Shown in pieces: positions 17,770 through 25,768 of a stretch of DNA of 64,000 nucleotides. Each line of letters opens with the position of its first letter. Position 1 is the first letter of the stretch. The notes beneath the pieces were generated by a model. That model was not told the DNA's origin and did not search any database. It saw only the letters and a program-made list of their open reading frames with translations. This stretch comes from Roseobacter sp. MED193 (GTDB lineage Bacteria > Pseudomonadota > Alphaproteobacteria > Rhodobacterales > Rhodobacteraceae): the NCBI RefSeq assembly GCF_000152965.1, contig NZ_CH902583.1, positions 1,637,072 through 1,701,071 on the forward strand, written 5' to 3'. The position numbers and the translations under genes were made by a program.

Positions 17770-18717
17770 ATGTCAGATCGCCTCCCCCCCCTCACCGCCC
17801 TGCGGGCCTTTGATGCCGCCGCCCGGCATATGTCGTTTGCTCAGGCCGCTTCCGAGCTAAACGTGACACCGGCCGCCCTATCATTTCAAATCAAGTCCCT
17901 AGAGGAGCACCTGGGCACTCCGCTGTTTCGCAGGCTTAACCGCGCGGTGGAGCTGACCGAAGCGGGGCGCACCCTGGCACCCGGCGCAGCAGAGGGGTTT
18001 CAGACCCTGTCTGCCGCCTGGATCGCGACCAAAAGGCTACAGGATAACAGCACCCTCACGGTGACCGCAGGCCCTGCGCTGACGGCAAAATGGCTGGCCC
18101 CCCGGCTCTATGATTTTGCCCGTGCCCACCCCGAGATTGACCTGAGGTTTTCTGCCACTCTGCGTAATATGGATCTGGCCCGTGATGACGTCGATGTGGC
18201 GATCCGCTTTGGCTATGGTTTGGATGAAGATCTCTATTCCGTTCCCATTCGCAAGGAATGGCTCACACCGGTCATGACGCCCGAACTTGCGGAACAGTTT
18301 CCCACCCCCCAAAGCCTGGTAGAGGCGCCGCTTATCTTTGATGATTCTATCGGGTTCTTGCAGCCGCCCTGTGACTGGCCCACCTGGTTTCGCGCCGTGG
18401 GGATAAAATTCACCCCGCAGCACGGCACCCATTTTTCCAATGCTGACCACGCCATCAACGCCGCCGTTGCCGGCATGGGGGTTGTGCTGGGTCGGCGCCC
18501 GATGATTATCGCGGATCTCCAAGAAGGCCGTCTGGTAGCGCCTTTCAAGATCGCCATCGAAACCAAGGCCCGGTTTCGCTTTCTTTGCCTGCCCGGTGCA
18601 GAAAAACGTCCGCAGATCGAAGCATTTCGCGATTGGTTTCTGGCCGAGATCGAAAAAACCGCGCATATATCCGACCAATTCACCATTGTCCCGGTCGAGG
18701 AGATCCCCGCATTATGA
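17770..18717 (+). CDS. LysR-family transcriptional regulator, GcvA type
   Basis: A 315-residue regulator: N-terminal winged helix-turn-helix (residues about 5-62; DAAARHMSFAQAASELNVTP), linker helix, and a periplasmic-binding-like effector domain. Sequence style (LPPLTALRAFDAAARH) is that of the GcvA group. ATG 17770 is chosen; a GTG two codons upstream is also possible, and neither has a strong ribosome-binding site. Its stop overlaps the start of the EamA transporter (ATGA), so the two are coupled and the regulator may sense the exported compound or a relative of it. Confidence 0.88.
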   Translation: MSDRLPPLTALRAFDAAARHMSFAQAASELNVTPAALSFQIKSLEEHLGTPLFRRLNRAVELTEAGRTLAPGAAEGFQTLSAAWIATKRLQDNSTLTVTAGPALTAKWLAPRLYDFARAHPEIDLRFSATLRNMDLARDDVDVAIRFGYGLDEDLYSVPIRKEWLTPVMTPELAEQFPTPQSLVEAPLIFDDSIGFLQPPCDWPTWFRAVGIKFTPQHGTHFSNADHAINAAVAGMGVVLGRRPMIIADLQEGRLVAPFKIAIETKARFRFLCLPGAEKRPQIEAFRDWFLAEIEKTAHISDQFTIVPVEEIPAL

Positions 18718-19568
18718 CCCGAACCAAGGCCACAGCAGTTGGGTTTGTCGCTGTTCTGCTCTGGGCGCTGCTCGCCCTGCTCACGGTTGGTTCGGCGCCG
18801 GTACCGCCACTGCTTCTCAATGCGATTTGTTTTACCATAGGTGGCACCCTGGGCTTGATCTGGACCGCGCGTACAGGGGGGCTGGGCCAGTTGCGGGAGA
18901 TCTCCTGGAAAGTCTATGCTTTTGGCTCTGTTGGGCTCTTTGGTTATCACGCGCTGTATTTTTCCGCTCTGCGTCTTGCCCCTGCCGCCGAGGCGGGACT
19001 GATTGCCTACCTCTGGCCACTATTGATCGTGTTGTTTTCCGGCCTGCTGCCGGGGGAGCGTCTGCGCGCAGGTCATCTGATCGGGGCCCTGCTGGGCTTT
19101 GCCGGGGCTGCCGCCATCATCACCGGCGGTTCTGGCGGCTTTCAGGTCGAGTTCCTGCCAGGCTATGTCCTTGCCTTCCTCTGTGCGCTGACCTGGTCGG
19201 GCTATTCGGTGCTATCGCGCCTGGTTGGCTCCGCCCCGACCAGTTCCGTCGCGGTCTTCTGCCTGATCACTGCTTTCGCCTCTTGGGGATTACATTTCAT
19301 GGTCGAGGAGACCGTCTGGCCAAAAGGCACAATTGGCTGGGCTTCAACCCTGTTGTTGGGCCTGGGGCCGGTAGGACTGGCCTTTTATGTCTGGGATATT
19401 GGCGTCAAACAGGGCGATATTCAGTTGCTGGGAACCAGCTCTTATGCCGCGCCCCTGCTGTCGACCCTGGTTTTGGTTCTGGCAGGGGTGGCGAATCCCT
19501 CTTGGGCTCTGGCGCTGGCCGCGGCCCTGATCACCGCAGGCGCGGCAATCGCGGCAAAGAGCGGCTAA
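18714..19568 (+). CDS. EamA/DMT-family exporter
   Basis: A 284-residue integral membrane protein with about ten hydrophobic helices in two EamA repeats (roughly 1-135 and 145-284). The overall pattern (WALLALLT at the start, YLWPLLIVLFS near 100, SSYAAPLLSTL near 245) resembles YddG-type aromatic amino acid exporters. ATG 18714 overlaps the LysR stop. Substrate is not readable from sequence; amino-acid or metabolite export is inferred. No obvious truncation. Confidence 0.86.
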   Translation: MTRTKATAVGFVAVLLWALLALLTVGSAPVPPLLLNAICFTIGGTLGLIWTARTGGLGQLREISWKVYAFGSVGLFGYHALYFSALRLAPAAEAGLIAYLWPLLIVLFSGLLPGERLRAGHLIGALLGFAGAAAIITGGSGGFQVEFLPGYVLAFLCALTWSGYSVLSRLVGSAPTSSVAVFCLITAFASWGLHFMVEETVWPKGTIGWASTLLLGLGPVGLAFYVWDIGVKQGDIQLLGTSSYAAPLLSTLVLVLAGVANPSWALALAAALITAGAAIAAKSG

Positions 19569-19687
19569 CCAGACCCGCTTCCAAAACGCCTGAAGGGGCG
19601 CCAAACAAAAGGGCCGCCATTTCCGGCAGCCCTGAAAAACTCTGGTATGCGATCACCCAGGGCACCCGCCCCAAGGCCGATTGGCGT

Positions 19688-19867
19688 TTATGCTGTCTCT
19701 GTAGCGCTCGACAGGCGCTCAATTTCTTCTTTCAGTTTGAGCTTTTGTTTCTTCATCCCGGCGATTTCCAACCCGTCCGTACTGGGTGATCGTTGGGCGT
19801 GCTCAACTTCCATGCTTAGGTGGTCATGCTTCTTTTTCAGTTCGGTGAGATGCGAGCTGAGGCTCAT
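19688..19867 (-). CDS. YdcH / DUF465 family protein
   Basis: A 59-residue coiled-coil protein: MSLSSHLTELKKKHDHL, a central charged helix, and IAGMKKQKLKLKEEIERL, which is the DUF465 signature of a helical hairpin with Lys/Leu repeats. AAAAGGAGG lies about seven bases before ATG 19867. Family members are abundant small cytoplasmic proteins of unknown role. It stands alone, convergent with the EamA gene; the 218 bp upstream (19868-20085) contain an AT-rich stretch that may hold its promoter. Confidence 0.85.
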   Translation of the reverse strand: MSLSSHLTELKKKHDHLSMEVEHAQRSPSTDGLEIAGMKKQKLKLKEEIERLSSATETA

Positions 19868-20085
19868 GGCGTTCCTCCTTTTAAAGCGAGACGTTCAACC
19901 CCGAACCTGCGGGGTTGGTTTGAGTGGACCATAAGTTTTGCCAACTGTCACGCCGCAGACGCATAGTTTTTTCATGAAATTGTCACATCGGCCAAAGCCC
20001 GCCAAAAGCGTTATTTTTATGAATCAAATTGGCCTACCTGCGCAGCAAGCTCACGTCGAAAGCTTGCATTTTGCACCGTAGGCAC

Positions 20086-20892
20086 CTATCTTGCCGCGGG
20101 CCAACTTAGAGGCGTGCCCTGGCGCAAAATTTCCCGCACCTCGGCACGGTAACTCTCCGTATCGGCCAAATGACGCGCCCCCTCATGCAGGATCAGCGGT
20201 GCATGAAGGCGGAAATCGGCACGGCCTCCCTTACGGGCACGCAGCAATATCAGCTCTGCTGGACGGTTTTGACGCGGCGCCAGTGGCAGCACCTCAAGCG
20301 AGCCGAGGCGCCCCATACAGGCGCTCAGGATATCAGGCAGTCGATCCGCCCGCTGTATCATATGCAGATAGCCTTTGTGGGTCAGTCGCCGCGCAGCGGT
20401 GTCAATCCAGATCTCCAGCGGGGTATCTCCGCCCAATGCAATCTGACGGCCGACATCTTCCGCTGGGCTATGGGCGCCAGCGCGATAATAGGGGGGGTTG
20501 GCCAAAACCTGATCGAACTGGCGTTGGCGCAGATCTTTGGGCAACGCTGCCAAATCTGCCTCAACCACCTCGACGCTCTGACCGTTGTGCGCCGCATTGC
20601 GCCGGGCAAGAACGGCATAATCGGATTGCAACTCAACCCCGGTGATCGCCAATCCCGGCACCCGTTCAGCCAAACACAGAAAAGCCTGACCACCGCCACA
20701 GCCCAGTTCCAGCACACGCTCCCCTGCCCGCGCAGGAATCGCCGCAGCCAGCAAAACAGGGTCCACCCCGGCCCGATAGCCCTCACGGGGTTGCCACAGC
20801 TGCACCCGGCCGCCCAGGAAATCATTCAGAGACAGGTCCTCGTCGGGAAAGCCCCCTTCAACGCTTGGATCCGGCTCCCCCTGCTTGGTCAT
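20086..20892 (-). CDS. tRNA1(Val)-type adenine-N6 methyltransferase family protein
   Basis: Class I SAM-dependent methyltransferase, 268 residues. Seen: motif I VLELGCGGGQAFLCL near residues 60-74, an acidic Glu at the end of strand 2 (GVELQ near 86), and the base-flipping N6-adenine motif NPPYY near 132. This combination is that of TrmN6/YfiC and related HemK-like enzymes that methylate A37 of tRNA; the exact target is inferred. It overlaps the upstream DUF2007 gene by ATGA. Confidence 0.84.
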   Translation of the reverse strand: MTKQGEPDPSVEGGFPDEDLSLNDFLGGRVQLWQPREGYRAGVDPVLLAAAIPARAGERVLELGCGGGQAFLCLAERVPGLAITGVELQSDYAVLARRNAAHNGQSVEVVEADLAALPKDLRQRQFDQVLANPPYYRAGAHSPAEDVGRQIALGGDTPLEIWIDTAARRLTHKGYLHMIQRADRLPDILSACMGRLGSLEVLPLAPRQNRPAELILLRARKGGRADFRLHAPLILHEGARHLADTESYRAEVREILRQGTPLSWPAAR

Positions 20893-21110
20893 GTCTCATT
20901 GCCAAGCGGAATTTCGTTGTCCACCATTGCGCGCTTGGCCTGGGAATAATCTTCATCGCGCACCATCAGGCGGCGCGGAAAAATCCCGATGCCACCTTCG
21001 AGTATGCTCATATTTACGTCCATCTGAAAGCAGTCTATATCCTCTCCCTCAAGAAGGGCGGATGCAAAGGCCAGGACAGTCGGATCGGTGCTGCGCAAAA
21101 GTTCTTTCAT
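20889..21110 (-). CDS. DUF2007 (putative signal-transducing) protein
   Basis: A 73-residue protein MKELLRSTDP..., with the DUF2007 pattern: a short N-terminal strand/helix, LLEGEDIDCFQMD, a Gly-rich turn and the strand RRLMVRDEDYSQA. The family resembles PII C-terminal-like small domains and has no settled role. The longer open frame in this register reaches 21686, but that part is antisense to the polyprenyl synthase and is not credible. ATG 21110 lies 57 bp from the divergent synthase start. Its end overlaps the methyltransferase (ATGA), so the two form an operon. Confidence 0.83.
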   Translation of the reverse strand: MKELLRSTDPTVLAFASALLEGEDIDCFQMDVNMSILEGGIGIFPRRLMVRDEDYSQAKRAMVDNEIPLGNET

Positions 21111-21167
21111 GGGGATGGATCTAAGGGCAAGGTCGCGGTCTTGTCGAGCCTGAAAGCCGGGAAAGCA

Positions 21168-22166
21168 ATGAACCAAGTCACAAGTCAAAAACCACACGAA
21201 TTGCTCGCCGCCACTTTGAGCGATGAGATGGAGGCGGTGAATACGCTGATCCAAACCCGCATGGCCTCGGAACATGCGCCACGCATTCCCGAAGTAACAG
21301 CGCATTTGGTTGGGGCCGGTGGCAAACGCCTGCGCCCCATGCTGACCCTCGCCGCAGCGCGGCTCTGTGGCTATGAGGGTGCACATCACGTCAAGCTGGC
21401 GGCCACGGTGGAGTTCATCCACACCGCCACATTGCTGCACGATGATGTGGTGGATGAAAGCGGCCAACGCCGTGGTCGCCCCACTGCCAACCTGCTTTGG
21501 GATAACAAAAGCTCGGTTCTGGTAGGCGATTACCTGTTCTCCCGCAGCTTCCAGCTCATGGTCGAAACCGGCTCGTTGCAGGTTCTGGATATTCTGGCCA
21601 ATGCTTCGGCCACCATTGCCGAGGGCGAGGTGCTGCAAATGACCGCAGCCTCTAATCTCGCCACCGATGAAGCGGTCTATCTGCAAGTTGTGCGCGGTAA
21701 GACGGCAGCGCTATTCTCCGCCGCAACTCAGGTGGGCGGTGTCATCGCTGCGGCGCCAGAGACGCAGATCAAAGGGCTATTTGACTACGGCGATGCGCTT
21801 GGCATCGCCTTCCAGATTGCGGATGACCTGCTGGATTATCAAGGCGACGCAGCCACCACTGGCAAAAACATCGGCGACGATTTCCGCGAACGCAAGCTGA
21901 CCCTGCCGGTGATCAAGGCCGTTGCCCAAGCCACCGACGAAGAACGCGCCTTTTGGATTCGCACCATTGAAAAGGGCCAACAGCAAGAGGGTGACCTGGA
22001 GCAGGCTCTTGCTCTGATGGCGAAATACGGCACGCTAGAGGCCACCCGCCAGGACGCGTTGCTATGGGCGGAAAAAGCCACAGAGGCCTTGAGCGCCCTG
22101 CCGGATCACCCCATCCGCCAGATGCTGCACGACCTGGCAGAATATGTGGTCTCGCGCCTGCACTAG
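21168..22166 (+). CDS. ispB: Polyprenyl diphosphate synthase
   Basis: Long-chain trans-prenyltransferase, 332 residues, which builds the octa- to decaprenyl tail of ubiquinone from farnesyl and isopentenyl diphosphate. Seen: GGKRLRPML near residue 52, first Asp-rich motif DDVVDE near 86-91 followed by RRGRPT, KTAALF near 178, and second motif DDLLDYQGD near 221. ATG 21168 gives the usual length; the frame open to 20865 overlaps the divergent gene. Chain length cannot be read reliably. ubiA at the right end of the window uses its product. Confidence 0.93.
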   Translation: MNQVTSQKPHELLAATLSDEMEAVNTLIQTRMASEHAPRIPEVTAHLVGAGGKRLRPMLTLAAARLCGYEGAHHVKLAATVEFIHTATLLHDDVVDESGQRRGRPTANLLWDNKSSVLVGDYLFSRSFQLMVETGSLQVLDILANASATIAEGEVLQMTAASNLATDEAVYLQVVRGKTAALFSAATQVGGVIAAAPETQIKGLFDYGDALGIAFQIADDLLDYQGDAATTGKNIGDDFRERKLTLPVIKAVAQATDEERAFWIRTIEKGQQQEGDLEQALALMAKYGTLEATRQDALLWAEKATEALSALPDHPIRQMLHDLAEYVVSRLH

Positions 22167-22197
22167 GCTCTGTCCCACAGGTAAATCAAAAATTCTT

Positions 22198-22222
22198 ACG
22201 CCCGCAGCTTTGCGGGCGTTTT
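22198..22222 (+). terminator. Rho-independent terminator of ispB
   Basis: A 9-bp stem (22198-22206 with 22211-22219), GCTT loop, then TTT, 32 bp after the stop. Confidence 0.85.
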
Positions 22223-22285
22223 CATTTGTGCTTAGCTCTCCGCCAAACCCTTTACCCTATTGAACAGAAGCTGATTTGCCTGCCC

Positions 22286-23032
22286 ATGCTGCGCCTTGCC
22301 CTTCACGCCTGCATCATTGCCGCTCTCACGGCTCTGACCCAGCTGGGCGGCATTGCCTGGGCCCTGTCACGATTGTCTCGCCACCCCTTCGCGGTGTTTG
22401 CCGCGCTCTATGTCGGTCTGGCTCTCCTTGCAGTCTGGGTGGCACCGCTGACCGGCAGAACGGCACTATCCTGTTTTGAACGCGGCCCGCTGCAGGTGCA
22501 GTCCTGGTTCTACTGCGCCACCAACCGGACCTATGTCACGCCAGAACTGAAGGCCGTGCTGGAAGAGGCCTCAAGTCAGGTGGAAGAGAGCTACCCCGGC
22601 ACCCAGACGCTTGTCTTGGATGCCAATTTCCCCTTTCTCACCGGCTTTCCCCTGCTGCCGCATTTGTCCCATGACGATGGCGAAAAGGTTGACCTGGCTT
22701 TCTACTATGCAGATGCTGCCGGGGACCACTATTCGGGCCAAGTCCGCAGCCCGATCGGCTATTTCGCCTTTGAACAAGGGCCAACGAACTGCCCAGACAC
22801 CCTGCTGTCCCTGCGCTGGGATCTGGATTGGTTGCAGCCTCTATGGAAGACTTTTGAGCTGGAGCCACAGCGCAATAGGCTGCTTGTCGAAACCCTGGCG
22901 CGCGATCAGCGCGTGGCCAAGATCTTTATCGAACCGCATCTCAAGCAATCCTTGGGGCTGACCAGCGACAAGATCCGCTTTCAGGGCTGTCGCGCCGCCC
23001 GACATGACGACCACATACACCTGCAGCTCTAG
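22286..23032 (+). CDS. Membrane-anchored LAS-type peptidase-like protein
   Basis: A 248-residue protein: two N-terminal hydrophobic segments (about residues 5-24 and 30-53) and a periplasmic domain with LSHDDGEKVDLAFYY near 130 and a C-terminal HDDHIHLQL. The spacing HxxxxxxD ... HxH is the zinc-ligand pattern of lysostaphin/D-Ala-D-Ala/MepA (LAS) metallopeptidases that cut peptidoglycan cross-links. Domain assignment is by motif only. ATG 22286 has a weak ribosome-binding site; the frame is open upstream through the terminator of ispB, which argues against a longer start. It converges with ispE, 9 bp apart. Confidence 0.68.
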   Translation: MLRLALHACIIAALTALTQLGGIAWALSRLSRHPFAVFAALYVGLALLAVWVAPLTGRTALSCFERGPLQVQSWFYCATNRTYVTPELKAVLEEASSQVEESYPGTQTLVLDANFPFLTGFPLLPHLSHDDGEKVDLAFYYADAAGDHYSGQVRSPIGYFAFEQGPTNCPDTLLSLRWDLDWLQPLWKTFELEPQRNRLLVETLARDQRVAKIFIEPHLKQSLGLTSDKIRFQGCRAARHDDHIHLQL

Positions 23033-23041
23033 GGGCCGCCC

Positions 23042-23863
23042 CTAGCGCAGGGTGACCGCCTGGATCCACCAGTCGGGATGCTCGGCACCGATCTCATAGG
23101 CTGCCATATGCGCCGCCTTTGTGGTCGGGTAGAGTGCAAAGCAGGTGGCGCCGGAGCCGGACATGCGTGACAGCAGATTGCCTCTGCTCGCCGTCAGATC
23201 GCCCAGAACCTGGTCAATTTCAGGTGCTGCGACACGCGCCGGGGCCTCTAAATCGTTGCGTTGCCCTACCAACCAAGACGCGCAGTCACTGGCGCTGTTG
23301 AACCGCGGAATTTCAACCGACATGGGCGCGTTGTTACGACTGCGCAGACCGGAAAACACCGCGCCTGTTGGCACATGGCAGCCGGGATTGACCAGGAGCG
23401 CGGGCAGTGCGGGCAAGTCCACCGGGGTGATCTGCTCGCCAATCCCCTGCATCCTTGCGGCTGAAGCCGCCATGCAGACCGGTAGGTCAGCGCCCAGCGA
23501 AAGGGGCAGGTCCGCCGGGATCTCAATACCTTGAGCGGCCAGGGCCGTCAGCAGGGCCGCCGCATCCGAAGAGCCACCGCCGATGCCAGCCCCATGGGGC
23601 AGCTGCTTATTGAGGTGGATGGCACCAGACCAGCCTGCGCCTTCGGCGGCCTTCCAGATCAGATTGCGCTCATCCTGCGGCACGCCTGCAGCAAAGGGCC
23701 CGCTGAGGTCGATCCGCATCTCGGGACCAGGCTCCAGCTTCAACCGGTCTCCGAAATCGGCAAAGACAACCAGCGAATCCAGCAGATGATAGCCATCGGC
23801 GCGCTGGCCAGTCACATGCAGGGTCAAGTTGATCTTGGCAGGCGCAAAGACCTTAATCGCCAT
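23042..23863 (-). CDS. ispE: 4-diphosphocytidyl-2-C-methyl-D-erythritol kinase
   Basis: GHMP kinase of the MEP isoprenoid pathway, 273 residues. Seen: APAKINLTLHVTGQRADGYH at 7-26 (KINL and DGYH signature), the ATP-binding GHMP loop PHGAGIGGGSSDAA near residues 90-103, and the C-terminal MSGSGATCFAL motif. ATG 23863 gives the family N-terminus; an open frame to 24058 is a shadow of the neighbour. It overlaps the end of the TPR gene by 11 bases. It feeds isoprenoid precursor supply to the nearby polyprenyl synthase. Confidence 0.95.
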   Translation of the reverse strand: MAIKVFAPAKINLTLHVTGQRADGYHLLDSLVVFADFGDRLKLEPGPEMRIDLSGPFAAGVPQDERNLIWKAAEGAGWSGAIHLNKQLPHGAGIGGGSSDAAALLTALAAQGIEIPADLPLSLGADLPVCMAASAARMQGIGEQITPVDLPALPALLVNPGCHVPTGAVFSGLRSRNNAPMSVEIPRFNSASDCASWLVGQRNDLEAPARVAAPEIDQVLGDLTASRGNLLSRMSGSGATCFALYPTTKAAHMAAYEIGAEHPDWWIQAVTLR

Positions 23864-25595
23864 TGGCGACCTGAAGAGGCGCAGCCCCTTCCTGTTCCAA
23901 TACCGCGTCAAGACCCAGCTCCAGCTTGCTGCGGATGCGGTCCGGGTCTGCCTCACCATCGCCTTCGCCGGATTTGATGAAAGACAGCGCGCGTTTCCAC
24001 TGGAATTCAGCCTCGCGCAGGCGACCAACCGCCCAGTAGACATCGCCAAGATGGTCATTCACAACCGGATCCACCGGCATCAGTTCCACTGCGCGTTCCA
24101 TATGACCGACGGCATCAGCGTAGCGGCCCAAGCGGTAGAAGACCCAGCCCAGACTGTCGACAATATAGCCCGAATTCGGCTGTGCAGCGACCGCCTGTTC
24201 GATCATCCCCAAAGCCTCGTCCAGCTTGTCGGGGCTATCCTCTTTTTCGATCAGCGAATAGCCGAGATAGTTCAGCACCTGCGGGCTGTCTGGACGCAGC
24301 GCAAGTGACGCGCGGAAATCAGCCTCCGCCTTTGGCCAGTCCTTGAGACGTTCATAGGAAATACCGCGGGCATAATGCAGAAACCAACGACTGCGAGAGT
24401 CGTCGGACATATTGGACAGGGCCGCATCATAGGCAGAGATCGCCCCGGCATAGTCCTCTTGCTGGCGCAACAGGTCGCCCAAGCTGATCGAAACCTGCGG
24501 TAGGGTGGGGAAATCTCCGACCAATTGCTCCAGCACCTCGGCGGCGGCATCCGGTTTTGCAGCGCGGCGCAGCGCTTCGGCGCGGCCCATCTCGGCGGCG
24601 TAGTATTCGGGGTGATCGCTGGGAACCTGTTTATAGGTCGCGATCGACAGCTCATAGCGCCCCAGCTGATCCAACAGCTCGGCGCTCAGCAGCACCGCAT
24701 CCACATGTTGCGGGCTCAGCGCAGAGGCAACACGAGCATACATCAGCACAAAATCATTGGCCGCTTCGCCGTTCATCACCGCCGCCAGAGTAAAGAAGAC
24801 CTCAGCGATTCCGTCGCGGGCCGTGCTGGCAATGGAAAAGCCCAGCGCCTCCTCGGCCTCCAGGCGGGTGCGCATATCGTCAAGCGCCGGGTCGCTACCG
24901 GAGCCAAAGCTGCCATTCAAGGTCGCCAAAGCCAGTTCGTATTCGCCCAGTTGCGACTGAATTTCGACCCGCGCCAAGGCCGAGCGCCGCGACAATCGAG
25001 TCAGCTGCCCGTCATTGGCGGCAAACAACTCCTCGGCACCGCCGTAGTTGCCGGCAGAGGCCAATGCCAGGGCCTTATGATAGGCCGCAAAGGGGCGCAG
25101 AGCCTCCTCCTCACCGATGCGATCAAAAACCGCAATTGCCTTGTCTACAGATCCAACGCCCATCTGCGCCCAGGCCTCGATCAGACCATCCACAAGGGGA
25201 TGAATAGCGCGGGTGTCCAGATCGCGATCCAGGATGGCCTGAAAATCCTCCGCGAGGGCAAAGCCACCTGCCATGACGATATTGCCTGCCTGGCTGCGTG
25301 CACCGCTTTGCAGCAGCCGTTCGGCCACTGGGATGGCGTTTTTCATCTGTCCCTGCGCCAACTGGGCAAAGACCACGTTTTCCATCAGCAGTGGGTTCGA
25401 AGGGTCACGCACCAGCGCCCGGGTGTAGTAATCTGCAGCGGCGGAAAAATCGCTCTCAAAAGTGGCAGCCCGCCCGGCCAGATAGGAACCCGCCAGACCC
25501 TCGGCCGAAGCCTGCTGGGCGGTTACAAGGCTTCCTGATGCTGATAAGGCAACCAAGGCCAGCGCCGTAAGGCTGCGAAAATGTGAAATCGGCAC
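23853..25595 (-). CDS. Secreted tetratricopeptide-repeat protein
   Basis: A 580-residue protein with a signal peptide (about residues 1-32, ending SLVTAQQASA) and a helical solenoid of many degenerate TPR units, clearest between about 330 and 560 (for example YLGYSLIEKEDSPDKLDEAL and IVDSLGWVFYRLGRYADAV). GTG 25595 is chosen because GAGGAG lies about nine bases before it; the frame itself opens at 25664. Such long periplasmic TPR proteins are typically scaffolds in envelope assembly. It overlaps ispE, so the two are co-transcribed. No partner is identified. Confidence 0.86.
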   Translation of the reverse strand: MPISHFRSLTALALVALSASGSLVTAQQASAEGLAGSYLAGRAATFESDFSAAADYYTRALVRDPSNPLLMENVVFAQLAQGQMKNAIPVAERLLQSGARSQAGNIVMAGGFALAEDFQAILDRDLDTRAIHPLVDGLIEAWAQMGVGSVDKAIAVFDRIGEEEALRPFAAYHKALALASAGNYGGAEELFAANDGQLTRLSRRSALARVEIQSQLGEYELALATLNGSFGSGSDPALDDMRTRLEAEEALGFSIASTARDGIAEVFFTLAAVMNGEAANDFVLMYARVASALSPQHVDAVLLSAELLDQLGRYELSIATYKQVPSDHPEYYAAEMGRAEALRRAAKPDAAAEVLEQLVGDFPTLPQVSISLGDLLRQQEDYAGAISAYDAALSNMSDDSRSRWFLHYARGISYERLKDWPKAEADFRASLALRPDSPQVLNYLGYSLIEKEDSPDKLDEALGMIEQAVAAQPNSGYIVDSLGWVFYRLGRYADAVGHMERAVELMPVDPVVNDHLGDVYWAVGRLREAEFQWKRALSFIKSGEGDGEADPDRIRSKLELGLDAVLEQEGAAPLQVANGD

Positions 25596-25663
25596 CTGGA
25601 GTTCTCCTCTACGTGGGCGGCTCGCGTCAAACCGAATCGTAGTGCGGGACCTGGTGACACGCA

Positions 25664-25693
25664 ATGGGGCGACCCGAAGGCCGCCCCAATTTT
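25664..25693. terminator. Strong hairpin between ETF-QO and the TPR gene
   Basis: An 11-bp stem with one G-T wobble (25664-25674 with 25679-25689). On the minus strand the loop is a stable TTCG tetraloop; a short T run follows only on the plus strand. It may serve as terminator of the minus-strand ETF-QO gene or as an mRNA-stabilising hairpin. Confidence 0.5.
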
Positions 25694-25768
25694 ACGTGAT
25701 TTCCTGATCAAACCGGCAACACAAGCGTAAGATCGCCCATTTTGTTGCTGTCCCTGCCAAGCCGGAAC

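Noticed and set aside
20865-21167. 101-codon extension upstream of the polyprenyl synthase
   Set aside because: It overlaps the divergent DUF2007 gene; the family N-terminus begins near ATG 21168.
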